From assembly GCA_964523975.1 (NCBI GenBank), contig CAZGBM010000050.1, positions 1-15,892 on the forward strand: a stretch of 15,892 nucleotides of DNA, read 5' to 3'. Below the pieces are notes generated by a model. That model was not told the origin of the DNA and did not search any database. It worked only from the letters and a program-made list of their open reading frames with translations. Origin of the DNA: JAFGHJ01 sp964523975 (lineage in GTDB: Bacteria; Hydrothermota; UBA3072). The position numbers and the translations under genes are program-made. Below are positions 6,004 through 13,327 of the stretch, piece by piece. Position 1 is the stretch's first letter. Each line of letters opens with the position of its first letter.

Positions 6004-6089
6004 GCCGGAGTGGCGGAACCGGTAGACGCATCGGACTTAAAATCCGGTGGAGAATTCTCTCCGTGTCGGTTCAAATCCGACCTCCGGCA
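6004..6089 (+). tRNA. tRNA-Leu (anticodon UAA)
   Basis: A complete type II tRNA. The acceptor stem GCCGGAG (6004-6010) pairs perfectly with CTCCGGC (6082-6088), with discriminator A at 6089. The anticodon loop CTTAAAA gives UAA at 6038-6040, reading UUA and by wobble UUG. The long variable arm is a five-pair hairpin GGAGA/TCTCC. The T arm is GTCGG-TTCAAAT-CCGAC. CCA is not encoded and must be added after transcription. The tRNA ends only 21 bases before accD. Confidence 0.96.
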
Positions 6090-6110
6090 TGAAAATTTTT
6101 ATATCGAACG

Positions 6111-6929
6111 ATGAAATGGTTTGAAAGAAGGAAAAAAGTCGAGAAAGAAAGCAAAAAGAAAGAGATTCCCGACGGAGTATGGATAAAGTGTGACTCCTGT
6201 GGAGAGATACTTTATAAGAAAGAAGTCGAGAAGAATCTAATGGTTTGCTCAAAGTGTAATTTTCATTTTAGAGTAAACAGTGCTTTTTATAAAAAATTGC
6301 TGCTTGATGAGGGTACTTTTAAGATTTTTGATGAAAATATTAGAACTACAGACCCTTTGCAGTTTAAGGGTTACAAAAAAAAGATTGAGGAGGCAAGAAG
6401 GAAAACCTCTTTGACTGAGGCTGTAACATGTGGTGAAGCTAAAATCGATGGTAGAGATGTTGAAGTGGCTATTATGGATTTTTCTTTTATTGGCGGGTCG
6501 ATGGGGGCGGTTGTAGGAGAGAGAATTAAGAGGTCTATTGAAAGAGCTGGTAAAGCCGATTTGCCCCTTTTGATAGTTAATGCCTCCGGCGGCGCAAGGA
6601 TGCAAGAAGGGATTCTTTCCTTGATGCAGATGGCAAAAACTGCGACAGCTCTAAATAAATTGAAAACGCCATACATTTCTGTTCTTACCAACCCCACAAC
6701 TGCAGGAGTACTGGCTTCTTACGCTTCACTTGGAGATATTTTAATCGCGGAACCCGGTGCACTTATAGGATTTACTGGCGCAAGAGTAATAAAACAAACA
6801 ATAAAGAAAGAATTGCCTGAAGGGTTCCAGAGAGCGGAGTTCATGCTGGAGCATGGTCTCGCAGATATGGTCGTATCGAGAAAAGACCTCAGGCAAACCA
6901 TTATTTCTCTTCTATCTCATTTTTGCTAA
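6111..6929 (+). CDS. accD: acetyl-CoA carboxylase carboxyltransferase subunit beta
   Basis: The beta half of the carboxyltransferase that moves CO2 from carboxybiotin to acetyl-CoA to make malonyl-CoA for fatty acid synthesis. The 272-residue protein begins MKWFERRKK, as is usual for AccD. It has the N-terminal zinc ribbon (C27, C30, C46, C49). The crotonase-fold part includes MDFSFIGGSMGAVVGERI, NASGGARMQEG, LTNPTTAGVLASYASLGD and the oxyanion-type GALIGFTGARVI. accA is not adjacent, although the two are often neighbours. The gene starts 21 bases after the tRNA with no visible Shine-Dalgarno, so its mRNA 5' end may be made by tRNA 3' processing. ptsH follows after 10 bases. Confidence 0.95.
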   Translation: MKWFERRKKVEKESKKKEIPDGVWIKCDSCGEILYKKEVEKNLMVCSKCNFHFRVNSAFYKKLLLDEGTFKIFDENIRTTDPLQFKGYKKKIEEARRKTSLTEAVTCGEAKIDGRDVEVAIMDFSFIGGSMGAVVGERIKRSIERAGKADLPLLIVNASGGARMQEGILSLMQMAKTATALNKLKTPYISVLTNPTTAGVLASYASLGDILIAEPGALIGFTGARVIKQTIKKELPEGFQRAEFMLEHGLADMVVSRKDLRQTIISLLSHFC

Positions 6930-6939
6930 AAATTCAAAT

Positions 6940-7209
6940 ATGTTTAAAAGAGAAGCTGAAATTATTAATTCTTTGGGTATTCATGCCAGACCCGCCTCGA
7001 TGATTGTCAAGATAGCTTCTTCTTTCGGTTCCCATGTAGAATTGGAGAAAGACGGAGTTAGAGTCAACGCTAAAAGCATTATGGGTGTCTTGATGCTGGC
7101 CACCGAACAGGGGGAAAAATTGACGATTATAGCCGAAGGCAAAGATGAAAAAGAAGCGGTAGAGGCTCTCCTTGAGCTGATAGAGAAGAGGAAATTCGAT
7201 GAAGAATAA
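6940..7209 (+). CDS. ptsH: phosphocarrier protein HPr
   Basis: A small cytoplasmic phosphocarrier of the phosphotransferase system: it takes phosphate from EI on a histidine and passes it to EIIA domains or regulatory targets. The 89-residue length is typical. The active site is H15 in GIHARPAS and the regulatory site is S46 in AKSIMGVL. S46 is the position used by HPr kinase in Firmicutes and many other bacteria, so Ser-phosphorylation is possible here. I chose the ATG at 6940 because it gives the exact HPr N terminus (MFKREAEIINSLGIHARP); an in-frame start at 6853 would add 29 residues inside accD. There is no clear Shine-Dalgarno. The end overlaps ptsI by 11 bases. Confidence 0.95.
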   Translation: MFKREAEIINSLGIHARPASMIVKIASSFGSHVELEKDGVRVNAKSIMGVLMLATEQGEKLTIIAEGKDEKEAVEALLELIEKRKFDEE

Positions 7210-8959
7210 GATATTTAGAGGAATACCTGCTTCTCCTTCTATTGCCATAGGCAAAAGTTTTCTGTATTCAACTAAAGAGATTGCTTTTTCTTCCCGAAGA
7301 GAAAAAAAAGAGGTCAAAGAGGAAATGACAAATTTCGAGAAAGCAAGACTTCTGGCCTCGAAACAATTACGAAGCCTTAGAGTCGAATTGAAGAAAGCAA
7401 GCGACCCTGTGAGTTCGAGATTGATAGATGTTCAGTTGCTTTTCTTAGAAGACCCACTTTTATTAAATTCGGTAGAAAAAAGAATCAAAGTACAAAGAGA
7501 ATCTGCGGAAGAAGCCATAGTTAATTTTGCGGAAAGTCTGGAAGAAGATTTTCGGGATATCCCGAACAGCTATATTGCAGAGCGTTACCTGGACGTAAAA
7601 GACGTTGTCGATAGATTGTTGAAGAATTTGCAGGATGAAGAAACGGATACGGAGTTGGGTAGCTTCGGAGAGATTATGGTTGCTGAGAGTTTTAATGCTT
7701 CTACTGTGCTGCAAATGAGTAAAGCAGGAGTCGTCGGACTAATAGCCGAAAAAGGGGGCAGGACTTCTCATTTTGTCATACTTGCAGAAGCATTGGATAT
7801 TTCGGCTGTTGTTGGCGCTAACGGAGTTACCGATAATATTGAAACAGGTGATGAGGTAATAGTAGATGGTATCAGTGGTGTCATAGTGGTTAATCCCGAT
7901 GAGGATACCAAAAGAAGGTTTGAGCGAAAGAAAGAAGAAACCGCAGCGATTCAGAAGAAATTTCTCGAGAAAAAAGACCTTCCGGCTACCACTATCGACG
8001 GTTATTCCATTGATATTTCGGCGAATATCGAATTGCCGGTGGAACTTCCTTTCATTAAAAAATACGGGGCAAAGGGAGTAGGACTTTTGAGAACGGAGTT
8101 TCTTTTTCTTACTTCTAAAGCGATTCCGAATGAGAAAGCTCAGTATGATTTCTATTTGAAAGTAGCAGAGCATGCTTTTCCGGATTATGTCATAATTAGA
8201 ACCCTTGATCTTGGAGGAGATAAGGTTTTTAAGACGAAAGTTCAGGAGGAGAATCCTTTTTTAGGATGGAGGGGGATTCGCTTTACTCTTGCAAACGAGA
8301 AGATTTTTAAAGACCAGTTGAGGGCGATACTGAGGGCTTCGGCAAAAGGTAATGTCAGGATTCTTATTCCAATGGTTTCGCAGGTGGAAGAAATTTTAAA
8401 GGTTAAGGATATAATAGGAAAAATTAAGACTGAGCTAAAAAAAGAAGGTGTAGCTTTTGATGAAAACATTGAAATAGGAGCGATGGTTGAAGTTCCTTCC
8501 GTCCCTTTAATGGCGGATCTTTTTTCCGGAGTGGTAGATTTTTTCTCGATAGGGACGAACGACCTGACCCAGTATACTCTTGCAGTCGATAGGGGCAATA
8601 AAAAGATATCGGGTCTTTTCGACCAGCTTGACCCTTCAGTTATTTCTCTGATGAAAATGACGGTACAGAAAGCTCATCATAATAATAAATGGGTTGGAGT
8701 TTGCGGCGATATAGCTGCCGATGTAATTGCCCTGCCAGTACTTATAGGAATGGAATTGGACGAACTTTCTTTACCTCCGAGTTTCATACCACAAATTAAA
8801 AATGTTATAAGGGGTCTAAGCTTGAAGGAATGCAAGGATTTGTTGAAGGATGTAGAGAAAAAAGCATCGGCAAAAGAAGTAAGGGAATTTTTGAAAGAAG
8901 AGATGCTTAAAAGATTTCCTTCGCTCAAAAACATATTAGTGGAGGTTGAAAATGATTGA
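7199..8959 (+). CDS. ptsI: phosphoenolpyruvate-protein phosphotransferase (enzyme I)
   Basis: The first enzyme of the PTS: it autophosphorylates from phosphoenolpyruvate and phosphorylates HPr. The 586-residue length is normal. The N-terminal part has the phospho-histidine H191 in GGRTSHFVILAEAL. The C-terminal PEP-binding barrel shows GVGLLRTEFLFL, RTLDLGGDK, NPFLGWRGIRFTL, GAMVEVPSVPLM, IGTNDLTQYTLAVDRGN and the catalytic-cysteine region VGVCGDIAAD. The ATG lies inside ptsH with AAGAGGA (7186-7192) six bases upstream, so the pair is translationally coupled. No EIIA, EIIB or EIIC gene is in the window, so the system may be regulatory, or its EIIs lie elsewhere. Confidence 0.96.
   Translation: MKNKIFRGIPASPSIAIGKSFLYSTKEIAFSSRREKKEVKEEMTNFEKARLLASKQLRSLRVELKKASDPVSSRLIDVQLLFLEDPLLLNSVEKRIKVQRESAEEAIVNFAESLEEDFRDIPNSYIAERYLDVKDVVDRLLKNLQDEETDTELGSFGEIMVAESFNASTVLQMSKAGVVGLIAEKGGRTSHFVILAEALDISAVVGANGVTDNIETGDEVIVDGISGVIVVNPDEDTKRRFERKKEETAAIQKKFLEKKDLPATTIDGYSIDISANIELPVELPFIKKYGAKGVGLLRTEFLFLTSKAIPNEKAQYDFYLKVAEHAFPDYVIIRTLDLGGDKVFKTKVQEENPFLGWRGIRFTLANEKIFKDQLRAILRASAKGNVRILIPMVSQVEEILKVKDIIGKIKTELKKEGVAFDENIEIGAMVEVPSVPLMADLFSGVVDFFSIGTNDLTQYTLAVDRGNKKISGLFDQLDPSVISLMKMTVQKAHHNNKWVGVCGDIAADVIALPVLIGMELDELSLPPSFIPQIKNVIRGLSLKECKDLLKDVEKKASAKEVREFLKEEMLKRFPSLKNILVEVEND
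8941..8945 (+). promoter_or_regulatory. Shine-Dalgarno site that sets the PGI/PMI start
   Basis: GGAGG sits six bases before the ATG at 8952, but directly abuts the TTG at 8946, which is two codons upstream in the same frame. The spacing favours ATG 8952. The site lies inside the last codons of ptsI. Confidence 0.75.
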
Positions 8960-9929
8960 AATTATCGATGATTTGTCCCAACAAATCGAAGAGGCTGTCA
9001 AGATTGGTTCTTCGGTAGATTTCGATTTCAAGGGCATAAAAAATGTGTGTATCGGAGGTATGGGAGGTTCTTCTGTGGGAGGGGAACTGCTTCAGGGACT
9101 TGCCGAAAAGTATTCTAAAATACCGTTTTCCATTGTGCGGGATTATGAATTGCCCAGTTTTGTCGGCAGTAAGACCTTGATGATCATAGTGAGTTATTCG
9201 GGTAACACGGAGGAGATTTTATCTCTTCTCGACCAGGTCGGAAATAAAGCTAAGATTTTATGCGTTACAAGTAACGGAATAGTTGAAGATAGAGCTAAAG
9301 AGGAAAAATTGCCTCTTATATTGATTCCAAAAGGATATCCTCCGAGAGGAGCAATTGCTTATCTGTTTTTCCCTATACTGGAAGTCTTAAGGAAATCGGG
9401 CATAATTAAGATGAAAAAAGATGACATTGACGAGGTTATAAGGATTCTCAAGGATAATGTGGAACCAGCAAAGATTTGGGCGGAAGAAGTCAGTATCAGG
9501 CTAAAAGAGAAGCTTCCTTTCATATATTCTATCTATGATTTTAGTGCGGTTGCAAAGAGGTGGTGTACTCAACTTAACGAAAACTCAAAATCTCTTGCTC
9601 ACTTTGCCGTATTTTCGGAGTTAAATCACAATGAAATAGTGGGCTGGGAGAACCCAAAAGAGATTCTTAAGAGGATTTTCATTTTTATTCTCAGGGATAG
9701 AGAAGAGAAGGAAAAAATTAGGAAACGCATCGAAATTACTACCGAGTTAATTAAGGAATCCGCAGGAGAAATCGTGGATGTGTATGCAGATGGTAAGTCT
9801 CTGCTTGCTAAAATTTTTTCTCTCATACAGAAAGGCGATTATCTTTCTTTCTATCTTGCCAATAATTACAAAGTTGACCCTCTTCCTGTTAAAAGGATAC
9901 AAGAGCTAAAAAGAAGGCTGGCTGAATGA
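8952..9929 (+). CDS. bifunctional phosphoglucose/phosphomannose isomerase
   Basis: Interconverts glucose-6-phosphate, fructose-6-phosphate and mannose-6-phosphate in the cytoplasm. This is the compact two-SIS-domain type known best from archaea and also found in some bacteria. At 325 residues its length fits the family (about 300-350). The first SIS domain has CIGGMGGSSVGGEL (33-46) and the phosphate-binding SYSGNTEE (81-88), followed by PPRGA (130-134). The C-terminal part has E210 in QLNENSK and H226 in ELNHNE, the same 16-residue spacing as the catalytic Glu and His of the Pyrobaculum enzyme. It overlaps ptsI by eight bases and the next gene by four. Its place between PTS genes and a sugar nucleotidyltransferase suggests feeding of hexose phosphates into sugar nucleotides. 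Whether it acts on both substrates is inferred from the family. Confidence 0.9.
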   Translation: MIEIIDDLSQQIEEAVKIGSSVDFDFKGIKNVCIGGMGGSSVGGELLQGLAEKYSKIPFSIVRDYELPSFVGSKTLMIIVSYSGNTEEILSLLDQVGNKAKILCVTSNGIVEDRAKEEKLPLILIPKGYPPRGAIAYLFFPILEVLRKSGIIKMKKDDIDEVIRILKDNVEPAKIWAEEVSIRLKEKLPFIYSIYDFSAVAKRWCTQLNENSKSLAHFAVFSELNHNEIVGWENPKEILKRIFIFILRDREEKEKIRKRIEITTELIKESAGEIVDVYADGKSLLAKIFSLIQKGDYLSFYLANNYKVDPLPVKRIQELKRRLAE

Positions 9930-10915
9930 CGGTTATTATACCTCTTGCCGGCTATGGAATTCGCCTCAGACCCCTGTCTTTCAGCATACCAAAGGCTCTT
10001 CTGCTCTGCGGCGGCGATACCGTCCTTGGCTGGATACTGGAATCTATAGATTCTCTCTCCCCATCGGAAATAGTTCTGGTAATAGGTTATAAGGGAGATG
10101 TGATTCGCGATTGGGTACGCGAACACTACGGAAATTTGCCTATTAAGTGGGTAGTGCAGGAAGAGGCAAAAGGCCTGGGGCATGCGGTCTGGATGGCAAA
10201 AGAGGTAGTCTCGCCCGAAAGCGAAGTTTTGATATACCTTGGAGATTCAATATTCGATTTAGAGTGGGATATAATCAAGCAAGGAAAGGACAATTTTATC
10301 GCAGTAAGAGAAGTCGAAGATCCGAAAAGGTTTGGCATAGTTAAATTAAAAGGAGATGTGATTCTCGATCTGGAAGAAAAACCGAAAAAGCCTTCTTCCA
10401 ATCTTGCGGCAGTCGGGCTTTATTATATTGAAAAATGGGACCTTCTATATCAGCACCTCAATTATCTGATTGAAAAAGACATTAAAACCAAGGGTGAATA
10501 TCAACTGACGGATGCCTTTAAACTTATGTTAGAAAAGGGAAATATTGAACTTAAAAAGCTTACCGTTAAGAGATGGTATGACTGCGGTAATATAAATAGC
10601 CTGCTCCGGACAAATGCGGCTATTTTGAAAGACTGTCCGAAGTGGAGCAAAAATAAAAAACAAATAAAAAATTTATCATATACTAATAATTCTTCTATAT
10701 TAAAAAATTCAAATGTGGGGCCTTTTGTAGCTGTGGGAGAAAATTCATTAATAGAAAAATCAAGTATTAAAAATTCTATCATCGGAAATGGGGCGAAGAT
10801 TGTGAACTCGGATATTTTTGATTCGGTTGTAGGCGATAACGTCGAGATTGTAAATGCAACAGGGAAATTTATAGTTGGTTCCAATTCGTTAATCAAAGGA
10901 AAGGAGTGTTCATAA
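9926..10915 (+). CDS. sugar-phosphate nucleotidyltransferase with C-terminal left-handed beta helix
   Basis: Couples a sugar-1-phosphate to an NTP to make a nucleotide sugar. The 329-residue protein has an N-terminal Rossmann-type catalytic domain with the signature GYGIRLRPLSFSIPK (9-23), where GxGTRLRP is usual. It also has the metal-binding LGDS (D107), EKPKKP (151-156), GEYQLTDAF (190-198) and the WYDCGN segment (218-222). From about residue 253 come hexapeptide-like repeats (SILKNS, SLIEKS, SIIGNG, SVVGDN), as in long RmlA, GlmU and mannose-1-phosphate guanylyltransferases. The exact sugar and base are not decidable. An AT-rich linker separates the two domains (about 10650-10720). The ATG overlaps the PGI/PMI stop as ATGA. 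Confidence 0.87.
   Translation: MTVIIPLAGYGIRLRPLSFSIPKALLLCGGDTVLGWILESIDSLSPSEIVLVIGYKGDVIRDWVREHYGNLPIKWVVQEEAKGLGHAVWMAKEVVSPESEVLIYLGDSIFDLEWDIIKQGKDNFIAVREVEDPKRFGIVKLKGDVILDLEEKPKKPSSNLAAVGLYYIEKWDLLYQHLNYLIEKDIKTKGEYQLTDAFKLMLEKGNIELKKLTVKRWYDCGNINSLLRTNAAILKDCPKWSKNKKQIKNLSYTNNSSILKNSNVGPFVAVGENSLIEKSSIKNSIIGNGAKIVNSDIFDSVVGDNVEIVNATGKFIVGSNSLIKGKECS
10901..10906 (+). promoter_or_regulatory. Shine-Dalgarno supporting the GTG start of metK
   Basis: AAGGAG lies nine bases before the GTG at 10916 and within the end of the preceding gene, whose TAA directly abuts the GTG. It supports the GTG as the true start of metK, and the resulting protein has the expected N terminus. Confidence 0.75.
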
Positions 10916-12061
10916 GTGAAAAGAATAATAACAAGCGAGTCGGTAACCGAAGGGCATCCCGACAAGATTTGCGACCAGGTTTCGGATGCCGTTCTGGATG
11001 AGATTTATAAGAATGACCCCAATCCCGAAAGGGCGCGGGCCGCGATAGAGGCTCTGACGACAAGGGGTATTGTATTGGTTTCCGGAGAGATGGCTACTTC
11101 GATTTATGTAGATGTTCCAAATCTCGTTAGAGACCTTTTAAAAAAAATCGGATATACGAAAACGGAATATCATTTTACTTTTGAAACCTGCGGGATTATT
11201 ACCATGATTCAAGGACAATCCTCGGATATAGCTCTCGGTGTTGATAAGGGAGGTGCAGGGGACCAGGGAATGATGTTCGGATACGCCACCAGAGAAACAA
11301 AAGAACTGATGCCTCTTCCTATTATGCTGGCGCATAAGCTGGTTAAAAAACTGGCTGATAAAAGAAAGTCAGAGGAAGACCATTTCCTGCGACCTGACGG
11401 GAAATCTCAAGTGTCAGTCGAGTATGTTGACGGAGTTCCCGAAAGAGTCGATACGGTTTTGATTTCCGCTCAATGTGACCCTCAGATTGAAATGTCCAAG
11501 CTTAAAGAATATATAATAGAAGAAGTTATAAAGCCGACCATACCCGGAAAGTTTTTGGATGCCAAGACTGAATATCTTGTCAATCCTACCGGCAGATTCG
11601 TCATAGGAGGACCTCAGGCTGACACAGGGGTAACCGGCAGGAAAATCATGGTTGACACTTACGGAGGTTTGGGTAAGCACGGAGGAGGATGTTTCTCGGG
11701 GAAAGACCCGACCAAAGTTGACCGCTCCGCTGCCTATATGGCAAGATACGTCGCTAAGAATATTGTTGCCGCCTCTATAGCCGATAAGGTGGAAATACAG
11801 ATAGCGTATGCAATCGGGATGGAACAACCTGTTTCGATATATATTGATTCGTTCGGTACAGGAACCGTATCCGACGAAAAGATTTTGAAAGCCGCCAAAA
11901 GCGTTTTCGATTTTCGTCCCAGAAAGATAATAGAACAGTTGAATTTACTCCGTCCTCAGTATCTGGATACGGCATGTTACGGACATTTCGGGAGAGAAGA
12001 TAAAGACTTCCGATGGGAAGCAACCGATAAAGCTTCCGAATTGAAAGGAGAAATAGGATAA
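10916..12061 (+). CDS. metK: S-adenosylmethionine synthetase
   Basis: Makes S-adenosylmethionine from methionine and ATP. The 381-residue protein starts with GTG and has the standard MetK motifs: TSESVTEGHPDKICDQVSDA (7-26, with H14 and D16 in the active site), GAGDQGMMFGYATRETKE near 117, GRFVIGGPQADTGVTGRKI near 227, and the loop with GGGCFSGKDPTKVDRSAAYM near 256. Length is that of the ordinary bacterial enzyme, not the divergent archaeal one. Its TAA shares one base with the ahcY ATG, so the two methyl-cycle genes are tightly coupled. Confidence 0.97.
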   Translation: MKRIITSESVTEGHPDKICDQVSDAVLDEIYKNDPNPERARAAIEALTTRGIVLVSGEMATSIYVDVPNLVRDLLKKIGYTKTEYHFTFETCGIITMIQGQSSDIALGVDKGGAGDQGMMFGYATRETKELMPLPIMLAHKLVKKLADKRKSEEDHFLRPDGKSQVSVEYVDGVPERVDTVLISAQCDPQIEMSKLKEYIIEEVIKPTIPGKFLDAKTEYLVNPTGRFVIGGPQADTGVTGRKIMVDTYGGLGKHGGGCFSGKDPTKVDRSAAYMARYVAKNIVAASIADKVEIQIAYAIGMEQPVSIYIDSFGTGTVSDEKILKAAKSVFDFRPRKIIEQLNLLRPQYLDTACYGHFGREDKDFRWEATDKASELKGEIG

Positions 12062-13317
12062 TGGAATACGATATAGCTGATGAGTCTTTGGTAGATAAAG
12101 GTATTAAGAGAATCGAGTGGGCTTCGAGTTTTATGCCGGTTCTGAAAAGCATAAAGGAAAAATTCGAGAAAGAGAAACCTCTTAAAGGCGTATCGATTGC
12201 CGCGTGTTTGCATGTTACCACGGAGACCGCGAATCTTATGATAACGCTGAAAGCCGCGGGAGCAAAAGTTGCTCTGTGTGCATCAAATCCTCTTTCGACG
12301 CAGGATGATGTCGCCGCAGCGCTGGTAAAAGAATTCGATATTCCGGTTTTCGCCAAGCATGGTGCAGACAGGGAAACCTACTACCGTCACATAAATAGCG
12401 CTCTTAAAAACGGTCATGATATAACTATGGATGACGGAGCAGACCTCGTTTCCACCCTGCACAATGATTACAAATCGGAGTTAACCAATGTCATAGGTGG
12501 TACGGAAGAGACGACAACCGGCGTAATCAGACTCAGGGCGATGGCTAAAGAGGGAGTGCTTGGCTACCCTGTGATAGCGGTAAACGATTCGATGACCAAG
12601 TATTTGTTCGATAACCGTTACGGTACCGGGCAGTCCACGATTGACGGTATCTTGCGAGCTACGAATTATCTTCTTGCCGGCAGCGTTTTTGTGGTGTTCG
12701 GGTTCGGCTGGTGCGGAAAAGGAGTTTCGAAGAGAGCAAGCGGTATGGGTGCCAGGGTGATTGTTGTTGAAGCCGACCCTGTCAGGGCTCTTGAAGCCGT
12801 TATGGAAGGTTATGATGTTATGCCGAAAAAAAAAGCATCAGAAGTAGGCGATATATTCGTGACTGTTACCGGTGACAAATGGGTTATTACGGAAGATGAA
12901 ATGAAGAGAATGAAAGACAACGTCATAATAGGCAATTCCGGGCATTTTAACGTCGAAATCAAACTTGAAGATCTTGAAGAAATGAGCGGGGCGAAAAAAG
13001 AGATAAGAGAGAATGTAACTCAATATGAACTTAAAGACGGAAAAAGAATTAACCTTCTTGGCGGAGGCAGATTGGTAAATCTTTCGTGTGCCGAGGGGCA
13101 TCCGGCAGTTGTAATGGATATGAGCTTTGCCAATCAGGCTAATGCGGCCGTTTACTTAACTCGCGAAGCGAAAAAGATGGAAAAAAAGGTATATACTCTG
13201 CCGGCGGAAATCGACAAGGAGATTGCCCATCTGAAGCTTAAAACGATGGGGATTGAAATCGATGATTTGACGGAAGAACAGAAAAAGTATCTCAGCTCCT
13301 GGGGAGAGGGAACTTAA
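12061..13317 (+). CDS. ahcY: adenosylhomocysteinase (short, Thermotoga/archaeal type)
   Basis: Hydrolyses S-adenosylhomocysteine, the by-product of methyl transfer, to adenosine and homocysteine. The 418-residue protein lacks the roughly 40-residue insertion of many bacterial forms. Active-site residues include H51 and T53 in CLHVTTETANL, D125 in MDDGAD, E150 in GGTEETTTG, K180 and D184 in NDSMTKYLFDN. The NAD site is GFGWCGKGVSKRASGMGAR (213-232). Where the human enzyme has YGCRES, this has YGTGQS, so the active-site Cys is Thr, as in Thermotoga-like enzymes. The C-terminal segment GHPAVVMDMSFANQANA is conserved. AAAGGAG at 12044-12050 precedes the ATG. A close alternative is an S-inosylhomocysteine hydrolase, which a few archaeal homologues are. 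It is adjacent to metK, which fits the methyl cycle. Confidence 0.95.
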   Translation: MEYDIADESLVDKGIKRIEWASSFMPVLKSIKEKFEKEKPLKGVSIAACLHVTTETANLMITLKAAGAKVALCASNPLSTQDDVAAALVKEFDIPVFAKHGADRETYYRHINSALKNGHDITMDDGADLVSTLHNDYKSELTNVIGGTEETTTGVIRLRAMAKEGVLGYPVIAVNDSMTKYLFDNRYGTGQSTIDGILRATNYLLAGSVFVVFGFGWCGKGVSKRASGMGARVIVVEADPVRALEAVMEGYDVMPKKKASEVGDIFVTVTGDKWVITEDEMKRMKDNVIIGNSGHFNVEIKLEDLEEMSGAKKEIRENVTQYELKDGKRINLLGGGRLVNLSCAEGHPAVVMDMSFANQANAAVYLTREAKKMEKKVYTLPAEIDKEIAHLKLKTMGIEIDDLTEEQKKYLSSWGEGT

Positions 13318-13327
13318 TTTTAGATTA

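Noticed and set aside
6037..6252. Minus-strand open frame of 71 codons with a VGFEPTRREFSTGF end
   Set aside because: This is the familiar spurious peptide produced by reading a tRNA-Leu gene backwards; it is antisense to tRNA-Leu and accD.
6853..6939. Earlier ATG giving a longer HPr protein
   Set aside because: It would add 29 residues that overlap the end of accD and have no HPr homology; the ATG at 6940 gives the normal HPr N terminus.
8946..8951. TTG two codons upstream as the PGI/PMI start
   Set aside because: The GGAGG site directly abuts the TTG, leaving no spacing, while the ATG at 8952 has the usual six-base gap.
11775..12356. Minus-strand open frame of 193 codons across the metK/ahcY junction
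   Set aside because: It is antisense to two conserved enzymes with intact motifs and shows no recognisable family.
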